Shown here: positions 53,998 through 64,000 of the stretch, piece after piece
Numbering within the stretch: the first letter of the stretch is position 1
Layout: every line of letters starts with the position of its first letter
Source of the DNA: Leptidea sinapis
Taxonomy: Eukaryota > Arthropoda > Insecta > Lepidoptera > Pieridae
Assembly: GCF_905404315.1 (NCBI RefSeq)
Contig: NC_066296.1
Span: 7,440,001-7,504,000 of the forward strand
Reading direction: 5' to 3'
DNA length: 64,000 nt
Notes under the pieces: model-generated
What the model saw: the letters and a program-made list of their open reading frames with translations, nothing else
What the model was told of the DNA's origin: nothing
Databases searched by the model: none
Made by a program: the position numbers and the translations under genes

Positions 53998-54308
53998 ATT
54001 TTTTTTTTATGGAATAGGAGGACAAACGAGCGTACGGGTCACCTGGTGTTAAGTGATCACCGCCGCCCACATTCTCTTGCAACACCAGAGGAATCACAAG
54101 AGCGTTGCCGGCCTTTAAGGAAGGTGAACGCGCTTTTTTTGAAGGTACCCATGTCGTATTGTCCCGGAAACACCGCACGGAAGGAAGCTCATTCCACAGC
54201 TTTGTAGAACGAGGGAGAAAGCTTCTTGAAAACCGCACTGTGGAGGACCGCCACACATCCAGATGGTGGGGATGATATTCTAACTTGTGGCGTGTCGTGC
54301 GAAGGTGA
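53998..54308 (-). mobile_element. LINE-A 3' fragment with poly(A)
   Basis: T-run at about 53998-54009 (poly(A) on the minus strand), then the LINE-A 3' UTR and C-terminal coding back to FHLRTTRHKLEYHPHHLD. The reading frame shifts near the LWNELP segment. A Penelope-like remnant starts 20 bp beyond the truncation. Confidence 0.87.
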
Positions 54309-54328
54309 AATTTAGTAATTTTCACATT

Positions 54329-54459
54329 ATACAAATTATTTAAGTTTTCTTTAGTGTTTATTCCGCCAATATTTGTTTTAAAAACAAATATTAACACTAA
54401 AGAAAACTTAAATCATTTGTATAATTATGGATTTCCGCAATGTAACGCCTAATTCAATA
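54329..54459. mobile_element. Penelope-like deletion derivative
   Basis: AATTTTCACATT repeats at 54317-54328 and 54460-54471. Only the inverted arms remain (TTTAGTGTTTATTCCGCC, ACACTAAAGAAAACTTAAA) plus the ATGGATTTCCGCAATGTAAC end. The ribozyme-like centre has been lost. Confidence 0.65.
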
Positions 54460-54681
54460 AATTTTCACATTTGTTGCTTTGGCTGTATGGGTGTACCTTT
54501 GCTATTCCTGGAAGAAAAAATGAAACCACTCACTAGATATAAGTATGAACACAGTACATTTCCCGCCTATTTACGCGACGATTTGAAAACATGTGACATA
54601 AATTTCCTAGTCGTAGAAAAAATATTGCATGCGACACGTTGTATAACTAGATCAAAAAGGGCGCGTGGCGTCATTCATTGA
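54427..54681 (+). CDS. Unrecognised 84-codon open frame
   Basis: The first 14 codons come from the end of the Penelope-like remnant (MDFRNVTPNS), so a native start would be the Met at about 54520. The remaining MKPLTRYKYEHSTFPAYLRD and CDINFLVVEKILHATRCITR are mixed charge with no known motif. No splice sites or neighbours support expression. It may be chance. Confidence 0.12.
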   Translation: MDFRNVTPNSINFHICCFGCMGVPLLFLEEKMKPLTRYKYEHSTFPAYLRDDLKTCDINFLVVEKILHATRCITRSKRARGVIH

Positions 54682-55124
54682 GCAAACCCACGCCACTGTT
54701 GCATAAAATACTATTACGTTAAAAATATCGTCCAACCAAAGGGCTATAATGAGTCTTTTTGAGTTTTTTAGTGAAATACAAGTAATGAAAAGCTGTGGGG
54801 AAGTCTAGAAATTAGAAATAAATTTTCATCAAATATTTTTAGAAGTAAGACTTTACTTAAGTATAACCTGATTATCTGTGGCATAACCCTGTTTCATAAA
54901 TACCAGATCCCTTACAATGCATTGTCTAATATGCGGACCGTACATCGCGCCGAGTACAATTCAATACATTTATCATAATAACGCTGTGGAGCACACAATG
55001 ACCCGTCCACAGAGGTTGTCACCTTTGTCACCTGGCATTTCTCACATCACAATAACCGTACGAGCGTATATTTTACTTACCGCTTACATTTATAATGTAG
55101 TGTACTGTATATAATAATAATACC

Positions 55125-55475
55125 TGGACGACCGAGCATTGCTTGGATTTATGAATGTACAAAACTTGAACAAAAAAGAAACTAATAGGACATCTGGATT
55201 CGAACCGGAGACTTCTGCTTTCCGGATCCCCCAATGTCCCAACTGAGCTATTATAGTCTTGTATATAGTGGCGAAATTTACCTTTGTATTCTTATCTTAT
55301 TGTAGCTGTTTCTCATAAAAACATGGATAAAACTACATTTTTTAAAATTGGAAGCTAGATCGATTACTCGCCCCCGAAACTACCTATATACTAAATTTCA
55401 TTAAAATCGTTGGAGCCGTTTCCGAGATTCAGAATATATAAATACAAGAATTGCTCGTTTAAGGATATAAGATAT
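55125..55475 (-). mobile_element. Second tRNA-containing repeat family, minus copy
   Basis: CTGGACGACCGAGCATTGC, then ATTCGAACCGGAGACTTCTG and CCAACTGAGCTATTATAG (better preserved boxes than at 45412), TCGATTACTCGCCCCCGAA, and AAGAATTGCTCGTTTAAGG. Alignable end to end with the plus copy. Confidence 0.6.
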
Positions 55476-55843
55476 TGTATAAGGTAATTTTATAGAAATC
55501 CTAAAGGCAAAATGCTCAATCCTTCAATTTTAGTTAGATTAGATAAAAATGAAACCCATTTGAACAGTGATCAGCTCAGATAAATTAAAGTAATTTATAC
55601 ATAAAAGTATATACCAGTAGTCCGATTTTAATTATACCGACGGGGCAACGGAGCAGGTCACATATGTAATAGCCTAAATACATGATCGTTACGGTCAAAC
55701 TGTTGGACGCGGTCTGGTGTCGGACCATTTTCGATGGTATGTCGGACCGCACTGAGTACGACGCCGGACGCCCGGTAAAAATAATATGTTGAAGCTAACA
55801 ACTATAATTTAATATAAGTATAAAACAAAATAACCGTATTTAT

Positions 55844-56135
55844 GCTCAAAGTCAGTCTTGGTTGGAAACGAACGATTCGGACTTCATCAAAGCTGAAGAC
55901 TGGCCGTCGTCAAGTCCCGATCTTAATCCGATGCATTATGATTTATGGTCAGTTTTAGAGAGAGAGTACAGCTTGCTCTAAACGCCATCATAATTTGGAG
56001 TCCCTAAAACAAGCGGTACGATTGGCGATTAAGAATTTTCCTATAGAAAGAGTGCATGCTTCTATTAATAACTGGCTTTTAAGGACTGTATTGAAGCCAA
56101 TGAAAACCACTTCGAATATTTTTTTAAATTTTAAA
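55844..56135 (+). pseudogene. maT-type mariner transposase C-terminal relic
   Basis: First segment AQSWLETNDSDFIKAEDWPS then SSPDLNPMHYDLWSVLERE, then a one-frame shift near 55966, then TACSKRHHNLESLKQAVRLA and INNWLLRTVLKPM. The Asp in SPDLNP is the third catalytic residue of the D,D37D (maT) group known from Bombyx. The N-terminal two-thirds, including the first two catalytic Asp and the HTH, are absent. No inverted repeats were found at the edges. Confidence 0.82.
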
Positions 56136-56817
56136 TTGTTATTAGCAATAAACATTTATTTCTGTTTCTGTATTTATGGCAAGACTAGGTATAAATATGC
56201 ACACTTATAGTATATTATATAATAATATTCTCAGTAGATTTAAAAAAAAACTTTTATTTTGGGTTTGAAACAAAGTTAAAAATTATCTGATTTAGGAATA
56301 CATTTTAAGAAAAAACAGTGTATTTATATATACTTCCATTATATTAATTTTGTCGTCAACTAAGTATATTTAAGTGAATGATCATCAAATACAATGGCAG
56401 CGCTTATTGAAAACAGATTTCACACAGTTTCGACTCGTGGCGATAATCGTTGGAATTATATCGTAAAACTTTATATGTGCAATGTTTACTCGAGGTTTAT
56501 ATCCCATCTCTTTCACTCTCGCACAACTCTTTATGAAGACAGGGACAAAAGTATTTAAGAGACATGATAAAATTGACAATTACCAAAAACAAACTGGCCA
56601 TTTGTAAGTTACAGATATTGAATCGATTTATGATTTGATTCCGTTGATTGATTTTAGCACATCAAATAGCTCCTGATTTATTGAAGTGAAAATTCTTAAG
56701 CATCGTTGTGGTTTGAAAGTCGATGAAACGGAAAAGCAAGACAGTAAAAAGAGACACACATAAATTCATAAGATTTAACGTGGGGGAAAATTATATAGGA
56801 AGCATTATACTGTGAAT

Positions 56818-57125
56818 TCCACCTTCGCACGACACGCTACAAGTTAGGATATCATCCCCACCATCTGGATGTGTGGCGGTCCTCCACAGTGCGGTTTTCA
56901 AGGAGCTTTCTTCCTCGTACTACGAAGCTGTGGAATGAGCTTCCTTGTGCGGTGTTTCCGGGACGATACGACATTGGTACCTTAAAAAAAAACGCGTACA
57001 CCTTCCTTAAAGGCCGGCAGCGCTCTTGCGATTCCTCTGGTGTTGCAAGAGAATGTGGGAGGCGGTGATCACCTAACACCAGTTGACTCGTTCGCTCGTT
57101 TGTCCTCCTTTTCCATAAAAATAAG
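56818..57125 (+). mobile_element. LINE-A 3' fragment with a matching empty site elsewhere in the window
   Basis: Open LINE-A C-terminal coding (WRSSTVRFSRSFLPRTTKLW to CGRR), 3' UTR and an A-rich end (AAAAATAAGAAAAAAAAG). The sequence on either side (about 56702-56815 and 57125-57195) matches a continuous stretch at about 35235-35420, so the second location preserves the pre-insertion state. Confidence 0.88.
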
Positions 57126-57359
57126 AAAAAAAAGTATTTTGGTGCCAGGGGATCATAGTTGAAATAGATATTGTCTTATATATGGCGCGAGTATATAGTA
57201 ATCTATTAAATATATAATTCGTGTAATTCTCTTAAATAGTACGTGGGTAACACTGAAAATGTTTAGAACTGGACTGTTAGAAACATTGCAAATGAAAACT
57301 TTTTTTGAATTTCAGTTTTAGAACTCTTTGGTAACCTAATGGTAGTATATTGCATTCAT

Positions 57360-57865
57360 TTGTTGTTTTTGTGAATTGGCGGCAAATCACGGCATAGTTT
57401 TATCTCCGAAAATTACTTTCATCCCTTATTTCAACCCATTCGTGCCTTTTTTAACTAGTAGCTTTTGTCCCTTCCCAAGGTCTAGTCCATTTTTGTACAA
57501 AATATAATCAAAATCAGAATTCGGAGTTGGGCGTGCAAGCATGACGTTGTTTGGACTCCCAAACATACGAATTTTGATCCCATATTTCATCCCTACACCA
57601 TTCGGAAATTTAAAAACGCTAGACTAAATATTTATTTACTTCTTATCAAGTGCCGAAATACAAAGTTTTATGGAGACAACTTCGATAATGACGAACTTTC
57701 ATACAAACTTTTGTCGCCTATTTCAACCCCTCCATTTATTTTTTCGCAACAAAAGGTAGCCTATGTCCTTTTCAAAGCTCTATTCTATCTTTGTATTAAT
57801 TGTGGTATAGGCGTAGAAGCGTAACAAACAAACTAAGATTAACATTTATAATATTAGTAGGGATT
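57360..57865 (+). repeat. Dispersed non-coding repeat with Helitron-like tail
   Basis: Contains TTTCATCCCTTATTTCAACC and a second TTTTGTCGCCTATTTCAACC, and ends AACAAACAAACTAAGATTAA, then ATTTATAATATTAGTAGGG. This tail is shared in form with 8550-8590. No protein. A Penelope-like element is inserted in its end. Confidence 0.4.
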
Positions 57866-58094
57866 ATTCAAATGATTTGAGTTTTCTTTAGTGTTAATTT
57901 CGCCAATATTTGTCTTTAAACAATTCGACACGTGTTTCGCCTCTACACGAGGCATCCTCAGGACATGTTGAGTCGCCAAAATCTGGCTCGAATTGTTTAA
58001 AGGCAAATATTGGCGGAATTAACAATAAAGAAAACTCAAATCATTTGAATAATTATGGATTTCCGCAAAGTAACGCCTACTTCAATAAATTTTC
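57866..58094. mobile_element. Penelope-like terminal repeat with 12-bp target duplication
   Basis: TTAGTAGGGATT repeats at 57854-57865 and 58095-58106. The hammerhead-like stretch is in minus orientation (CGTGTTTCGCCTCTACACG, GCATCCTCAGGACATG) and the end is ATTTCCGCAAAGTAACGCC...TTCAATAAATTTTC. It sits in the end of a Helitron-like repeat. Confidence 0.7.
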
Positions 58095-58109
58095 TTAGTA
58101 GGGATTGTA

Positions 58110-60110
58110 TGTATTTGCAAATCGTACTGTTTAATTAGTATGCGGACTTCTGTTCTGAATTTCTCATTTGTAACTGTATAAATACACAACGTATAATTGT
58201 TTTTGTCCCAAAGAAAATAAAATAAATTATATTTCAATCTCACTAACAAGAATTAAGATCAAAGTCGGCTAGCAAAATAATATTGACGGTAAAGAGACGA
58301 GGCAACAATAACAAAATTCATACAGTTATTTTAGGAATATTTTCTTAATAGGCTAAGATCCCACCGTTTGATTATGCACACCTACGTGTTTATTTTGGCA
58401 ACCTCTACTTGCGGCCATTTTTGGCAACCATGGTTTAAATTTTACCAGTTTAATTAACAATTCTCGCTCCAGTTAAGTGCAGCAAGTATATGAAACAATA
58501 TTATAAAGAATTACATAAAATGCATCAAAGTTAGTACATATACCAACGATATATCGTGGTATGTATGTAAGTATGCAAACGGGCAGAAGACTCGTCGCCA
58601 TCAATATTGATTAGGTGACCAAATTAAAGTGTCAGGTACGCGAATGAGGTGCCGCGATGGTAAATGATAGTCATCTGATGGTGGTAACTCGCGGACAATT
58701 CTGAAGCTTATCACTTGGTAATTATCCAAAACTTGTACTATAATGAACGGTTTCAGGCACGGTTGTAAGGTACAGGCTTAAGCGATAAGACAGGCTACTC
58801 AAAATAAGGTACAGAAAAATTCATTTATGCTCTCTTTATTGGATTGCTAAACGGAAATCCAATTTAAATCGTTTTACATCAATAAGAATTACTATATATT
58901 ATTAATTCAAACAAAACAAATCTTATAACTATATTAACAATACTATGATTACATAAAATTAAAACTATCACTACGGGTACCGTACGAAGAATACTGGCAG
59001 CGCTGGGGTTGCCACTAGCCCTATTGAGGCGGGAAAATGTAGGGTACTTTGTACATTTTTCTAGCCTCTGGGCCCCACGGGCAAATGTCTCGACACCAAA
59101 GAAGATAAATAAATATTGAAATTAAAGTCAAACAGCCCGACTGTTATGTGAACTTGGACGCTACCCGCAAGATTAAGTAAAGTATTTGCTTAATGTACGA
59201 TCAAATAAATTACTATCCTTTGCGTCGTGAAGTCAGGTAAAATAATAAGAAAACTATACCCTTTTTAGGATTAGTATGTCATCTATCTATCTGTCAGGAC
59301 TCTATTAACCATCCATCCTTAGAGAAAGTTTACTCTTGTCTACGAGGCATAACAATCAAGAAATATCAACATTATTCCAGAGAAAGTGTCCTGTCCAAAT
59401 AGTATCAGCAAGTTCCAAAATTCGGAACAAACCTGATGTAAAAAGCTATTATTTTCGCAGTACAAATAAACACTTCAAATTCTAATCAATCTCTAAAGCG
59501 CATCGATGATTTATGCCATATTCGGGAATCATTGTAACACAAAAGTAACAGGGTGAAGTTGGTTCCTAAAATTTTCTGAGTGCCTCATTCGTTATTATTT
59601 TTTTTGGTTTCTTCGTCCATTATTAGAAGAGGCAAAGGGGTCAAGCCCGTACAGCCGTATTCGTTATTTAATAATTAATTGTCAAAGCCATCGTTGCAAG
59701 ATTTTAACAATATTGTTCTTTGTACAAACTTAGCACACGGAATAAATAATTTTAAGGATTTTTGCTTTCTTAGGCCATACGCTATTACGCTAGATCTTGT
59801 CCCTGGCACGGCTGCCCATCTTCACTCAGTGCATGTTATTAACGAAGTGAGTTATGGCGCTGACACACTGCGCCACAGAAGCGATAATTAGCCGACAATT
59901 TGATTTCCAAGAATCTCCGAAATACGTCCGCAACGTGAGAGTGCTGTTATTATCTGAAAGTGATACCGCAGCCGCGTTGATTAATGAGTTTCGCTAATGG
60001 ATAGAAGGCTGATGTGAAAACGAAACTCAGTTCAAAAATACGCCTAAAAATTTTCAACAGGATCCCTCTGTCGTTAATTAATAAGTGTGTCTGACATTGA
60101 TTTGATACCC
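58110..60110. other. Unassigned DNA
   Basis: No family recognised. GGGCCCCACGGGCAAATG near 59070, followed by GATAAATAAATATTG, could be the end of a retrotransposon 3' UTR, but there is no coding support. Confidence 0.4.
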
Positions 60111-60114
60111 GCAA

Positions 60115-60205
60115 CGGAGGAGGCCTTTCTGCACCGGTTGCCGGCTAGATTATGGGTACCACAACGGCGACTATTTCTGCCGTGAAGCAGTATTGTGTAA
60201 ACATG
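60115..60205 (-). repeat. R300 end fragment
   Basis: GGAGGAGGCCTTTCTGCACC, GCCGGCTAGATTATGGGTAC and CCGTGAAGCAGTATTGTG, then the match stops. Confidence 0.75.
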
Positions 60206-60209
60206 ATTA

Positions 60210-61075
60210 CAATTTAAATAATACATGAGCATAAGAAACATCTACAATCCTCTCTGTACTACAAGAATTTCCGTAACATATTATGCCAGTTCTTACAGTA
60301 TCACATCAAAAAGGGAAAAGTGGCAGATACTATAAAGCGCACGGAAGGTTACCAATGCTTTACACTGATCGGATAAATTTCATTTTGGTCCACATTTAGT
60401 GGAGCAATCAACTTGAAGGAGATTTTTTAAATGCAGCAAGATTATGAAGAGCATTCATGAAGCAGGCTCTTCTACTACAAAACGGTCTTAATAGCTCTAT
60501 TTAGAAGAATCACAACAAAAGATAAATCGAAATGTTTTAAGAAATCTCAATGATTGGGATTATCCATACTGTATTTACTTCTCAATTAGAGACAAACATA
60601 AATCAAACTAAGAAGCTGTACAAATTGGAGCCAAGAGCTAATAAACAAAACAAAATTAATGATGAATAACTATTAATTGTTAATCAATAATCACGTAATA
60701 GAGATATGGAAACATCTCCCGTGGGTGCTGATGATATAAAAAACTGTCGATTATCAGCCTACAGAATGATTAGTCAAGTTTCGACAGCACGGCCCACACC
60801 AGTTAATGTAAATCGTTAATTGCTTAATAGCCGCTAAATATACTTGGAATAAGAATGACGTTTCAAATAAGCAAATAATACATAAGCTGTAACATGAAAT
60901 CATTAGTGTACACTGGTAACTGGTAACCAACGTTGAAGGTATCGCTTCAAACGCAAAATAAACCAATGTTTTGAATAGTGGTGAGGCGTAAGTTGAACTG
61001 GCAAATAGAGAAAAAGTGTTAATAGAGATGTTACTGGGGGTGAGTGACAGTTACTGACAAGAAATGTTGATGTTA
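60210..61075. other. Unassigned DNA
   Basis: No gene or repeat recognised. Confidence 0.4.
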
Positions 61076-61082
61076 ATTCAAA

Positions 61083-61345
61083 TTTGAATACTTATTGAGC
61101 GTCTAAAACTACCACCCATTCGAAAAAGTATGCCATAGATCTGAGTAGAACGGGCACAGGAAACTCCGTGGACTTTTTATCTTAGAAATATGGTTACAAT
61201 GTAGTATCGTACAATAAAATTTAATAGGTTGAATGCAGTCGCTCCATTCCAAATCTGTGCTATCAATAAGAAAGTCATTTTTGTTGTAGTAACGTTTACC
61301 ATACAAACGTTTTTTAACAATTCTTTTGAATTTCATTTTGTAAAT
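61083..61345 (-). mobile_element. LINE-D 3' end
   Basis: Minus-strand coding MKFKRIVKKRLYGKRYYNKN followed by DFLIDSTDLEW and a stop. The terminal ATTCAAATTTGAATACTT is at 61077-61094. Truncated at about 61345. Confidence 0.78.
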
Positions 61346-61591
61346 TTTCTGGAATCTTTGATCATGGATGACAGTACTCAGTAGACTGAAAATTGATAAA
61401 GTGATTGTGTGGATGGATTTGTTGGCGTAGGTTTGTTAACACGTACATTCCCAGATGTGATAGGAGATATACTGAAAAGGAAGCCGGTGCAAGAGTACCA
61501 GGAATAAGACTGTTCGCATCTGAAGGCAAATGCGAAACGAGAAGAGTGTAGTATGATTGAGGTTCTTATGTTTTTCTGCAGGTCGAGATTT

Positions 61592-61699
61592 TTCGACACC
61601 GCAGCCATACACATCATTAACACTTCGATTCGTTTCTGAACCACTGGTGCCACGGTGTAACTTGTACTCGTAAATATCACGATATTTCAAGTTTTCCAT
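61592..61699 (-). pseudogene. mariner transposase N-terminal fragment
   Basis: Starts at the ATG complement at 61697-61699: MENLKYRDIYEYKLHRGTSG followed by SETNRSVNDVYGCGV. This is the start of the first helix-turn-helix of irritans/SETMAR-like mariners (the RGTSxxETxRxINDVYGxGV pattern). Similarity stops at GVEKSRP and the remaining open frame to 61436 is unrelated. Confidence 0.6.
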
Positions 61700-61919
61700 T
61701 TTGTAAGCTGAGTAACGCAAAGAAAAGAAGAAAAAACAAATGAAGTACGGCTTTCGAAACGCAAATGCATGAGTAAAGAACTGCATAAATTTGAATTTGA
61801 AATTCTTAACCAAAGAGGAAATATTTGGGATCAAACTGGTCAGCCAGTACGTCAAAAAGCTAATTTCATAATATGTAAGGACGCACATAGCCTTCTTTCT
61901 GCCTCTCTAACGACTGGTG

Positions 61920-61985
61920 CATAGTACAGGCTAGTTTGAGGCAAGATAATTTGTGTAATAGTGTGTCAATATTATCATTTTTATG
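61920..61985 (+). mobile_element. SINE 3' scrap
   Basis: ACAGGCTAGTTTGAGGCAAG, ATAATTTGTGTAATAGTGTG and TCAATATTATCATT match the tail of the 9066 SINE. Confidence 0.5.
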
Positions 61986-61989
61986 ATTT

Positions 61990-62640
61990 AAGTATTAACG
62001 GGATTATTGAGTGAAACACAAATTGCATGTTTTCAATACTAGGCCTTACCAGCTGCTATTTACAGGCAACTTGATACCATAAAAGCACAATTAAACAACA
62101 AACAGATTCGCCAGTAACATCTGATACAGTTATCATGAATTAAGCTCATTGGTTGCGACCAGCGCAGATAATATTTCACATAAAACAAAGCCTACCTACA
62201 ATATCGGCCGACAAAGCAACATCGCAAATCTCACAGACAACGGACGATAACTATCTTATTCTTTCAACAATGGCCGCGCTCATAAGCCGAGCCTAATTAG
62301 TTATATTCAAAGTGCATTGTGCTGGTTATCGGGAATTATACAATAAAACGTTATCTAGGCCGATACGGTGCGGATTGCGAGCGAGCGACAATCACGGGCT
62401 TTTTTGGACTACCCGCATTCGAGACTAAACGTTGCTAATACATTACTGCTTTTACAGTTTCTACAATTTGCTATAACCCACGTCATATTTATTTTATTAT
62501 TATTTCACGAGACAAATTTATATTATAAAAACAAAAAAGCAGTAAAGTATAAACAAATTAATAAAATTCAGGGCACTTACGATGTCTTTTTGACGGATAA
62601 CATTGGTCTAGTGAACTAGTTAAAAAAGACGAGAAAATCG
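61990..62640. other. Unassigned DNA
   Basis: Includes a GC-richer patch at 62260-62400, with AATGGCCGCGCTCATAAGC and GATACGGTGCGGATTGCG. The 83-codon open frame from 62368 has no recognisable domain. Confidence 0.35.
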
Positions 62641-62644
62641 CGAC

Positions 62645-62830
62645 TATTAGGAACTACGGCTTTCAAGGAACTTTCTTCTACGTACTAGAAAACTGTGATC
62701 TTCCTTGTTTACCTTAAAGGCCGGTAACCCACCTGCGATTCCTCTGGTGTTACAAGAGAATGTGGGCGGCGGTGATCACTTAACACCAGGTGACCCGTGT
62801 GCTCGTTTCTCCTCTTTTTCCAAAAAAAAC
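62645..62830 (+). mobile_element. LINE-A 3' fragment, internally deleted
   Basis: Retains the ACGGCTTTCAAGGAACTTTCTTC segment in degraded form, a deletion over the LWNELPC-VFPGR region, then CTTAAAGGCCGGTAACC and the 3' UTR with GGTGATCACTTAACACC and an A-run at 62822. Confidence 0.75.
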
Positions 62831-62834
62831 TATT

Positions 62835-63425
62835 TTAGCACATAATCGTCCCGAGATAGTAATAATTAAAATATATTAACCTATAAACAATTGAATTTCA
62901 CTTAAGAACTTTAATCATTTATTTCGTTCATAGCAGGTAAACAGAGATTTCTACTACCCAGAAAATAATAACCGTGCATACTATAGGTATTTCCCAGATG
63001 TGGAAAATAAATAATTAAGTATCTCGAGACGCAGACATGTATATCACTCAACCAAATTTTAGCCTCGCATAACACAGAGGCAGCAATGTATTTGCAACAT
63101 TACCATAATCTCGCAGATAGGAGCGGTATGGAGTGACGACGTGCGCAGAATACATAATGGCGCGAAGTGCTAGCTTGTGTTGCAAGAGTATTGTTCCATC
63201 TGACAGAATTTCAGAATGTGCCGAGTACCAACGAAACTCAGCCTCACAAATTTAAACAAGACAGTTTACTTAAATGTGCCTTATCACAATGAAATTAATT
63301 TAAACATTTCAAAGGTTAAAAATATGTCGACTAAAGTAATTATTCTTTTATAATATAAATTTATGAAAAACTTAACAAAAAAAATATTCTATTTTTCGCA
63401 GTCAATTGAAAAAAGCGTCAGGTTG
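62835..63425. other. Unassigned DNA
   Basis: No gene or repeat recognised. Confidence 0.4.
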
Positions 63426-63429
63426 AATT

Positions 63430-63745
63430 AATAGATCAAATTTGATAAAAAAAAAATTACAAAAAAACAACCGCCTTCAAAAACACTATTCCAAAACAAC
63501 AGATATAATGTGCACTAAAAAGTATAAAAATAATTGCGTATTTTTTTTACAATCTAATTAATTAATGTTATTCTAGTTACGATTATTGTTATTTTTGGAA
63601 TCGGTGTCCTTCCGCCGCAACCCGCTCTCGCCTCTCGCCTCCTCACGACTCAAGCACATCTCACCTATAACAATGTATGTAGTAACAGACCTATCTTGGA
63701 TGACACCGACTCCAAAAATTACAATAATCGTAACTAGAGTCGCAT
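63430..63745. mobile_element. Foldback element copy
   Basis: CAACCGCCTTCAAAAACACT, GTGCACTAAAAAGTATAAAA, GTTATTCTAGTTACGATTAT, then CATCTCACCTATAACAATG and GATGACACCGACTCCAAAAA, CAATAATCGTAACTAGAGTC. The distal right arm is truncated. Confidence 0.78.
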
Positions 63746-63889
63746 ATTGAGTTATTCGTAAATTTATCATCCAATTTGCTACACGTATGTATAGCAAAAT
63801 TTAAGACTTTTATGGTTTTCTCATGGATTCCACCGTCAGAATTGGACCAAATTACAATGGGACCACTTGGGAAGCACGAGCTTACAAAT

Positions 63890-64000
63890 AAAAAAAGAAT
63901 AATCAAAATCGGTTAACCCAGTCGAAAGTTTTGAGGTAATAAACATAAAAAAAAATACCGACGAATTGAGAACCTCCTCCTTTTTTGAAGTCGGTTAAAA
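63890..64000 (-). repeat. AACCGACTTC-family terminus running off the window
   Basis: AATCGGTTAACCCAGTCGAA, AAAATACCGACGAATTGAG and AACCTCCTCCTTTTTTGAAG then TCGGTTAAAA. A very common lepidopteran repeat end. Confidence 0.6.

Noticed and set aside
61436..61888. 150-codon minus-strand frame as an intact gene
   Set aside because: Only about 35 residues resemble a mariner N-terminus; the rest is unlike any transposase and the upstream part is hydrophobic AT-rich translation.
1..64000. CRISPR array, bacterial operon or prophage
   Set aside because: No regularly spaced direct repeats and no bacterial ribosome-binding or gene-dense organisation; introns and eukaryotic transposons dominate.
1..64000. 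Integrated virus or LTR retrovirus
   Set aside because: No paired LTRs, integrase, protease or envelope-like frames were recognised.

Overview
The window looks like lepidopteran nuclear DNA: an AT-rich, intron-bearing, gene-poor stretch filled with dispersed repeats. The repeats are of kinds typical of butterflies and moths: foldback elements with ends like AACCGACTTCAAAAAC, non-autonomous Helitrons with a GGGTCAGCTAG-type 3' end, a tRNA-derived SINE beginning GACCTGTATAGCCGAATGG, several CR1/Jockey-like LINE tails, an RTE tail, and mariner/maT relics. I cannot name the species. There are no operons, rRNA genes or CRISPR arrays, and I see no convincing functional tRNA gene.

One host gene is well supported, on the plus strand at 26883-29872. 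It has three coding exons (26883-27317, 29177-29332, 29615-29872), all joined in phase 0, giving a predicted 282-aa protein. The N-terminal half is the two-part helix-turn-helix DNA-binding region of CENP-B and pogo/Tigger transposases. An acidic linker follows, and the C-terminus resembles a BESS protein-interaction motif. No DDE nuclease domain is present, so this looks like a transposase DNA-binding domain domesticated as a DNA-binding or chromatin protein. Its first intron holds a tRNA-derived SINE, a Helitron 3' end and a LINE tail.

The rest is mobile-element sediment. LINE-A (C-terminus containing PHHLDVWR) has its best copy at 31912-33166 (minus), with an uninterrupted RT segment, plus eight or so 3' fragments. 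LINE-B (YYNTRNK C-terminus) and LINE-D (YYNINDFLND C-terminus) each occur several times. A roughly 300-bp repeat, called R300 here, occurs at least twelve times. Several short inverted-repeat elements are present: MITE-T (TTAGATAATTTATACGTCTA), MITE-C (CCCCCTTATTCATAAT) and the AACCGACTTC foldback. A tRNA-containing element is often arranged head to head.

A Penelope-like repeat has 11-14-bp target duplications at four of its copies and carries a hammerhead-ribozyme-like motif. Many elements are nested, so relative ages can be read: LINE-A in LINE-B, LINE-A in MITE-T, R300 in LINE-D, LINE-B in a SINE, and the Penelope-like element in a LINE ORF.

Layout: 1-6.9 kb, LINE tails and tRNA-like palindromes; 6.9-9.5 kb, Penelope-like, Helitron and SINE copies and a THAP-like scrap; 11-24 kb, LINE tails, MITEs, R300 and tandem Helitrons; 25-31.7 kb, the host gene between two direct copies of a 260-bp repeat; 31.9-33.2 kb, the long LINE-A; 33-54.5 kb, repeats; 55.8-56.1 kb, maT relic; 56.8-58.1 kb, LINE-A and Penelope-like copies; 58-64 kb, mostly unassigned DNA with a mariner scrap and a terminal foldback copy. 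Gaps not listed individually are AT-rich with no signal I could recognise.
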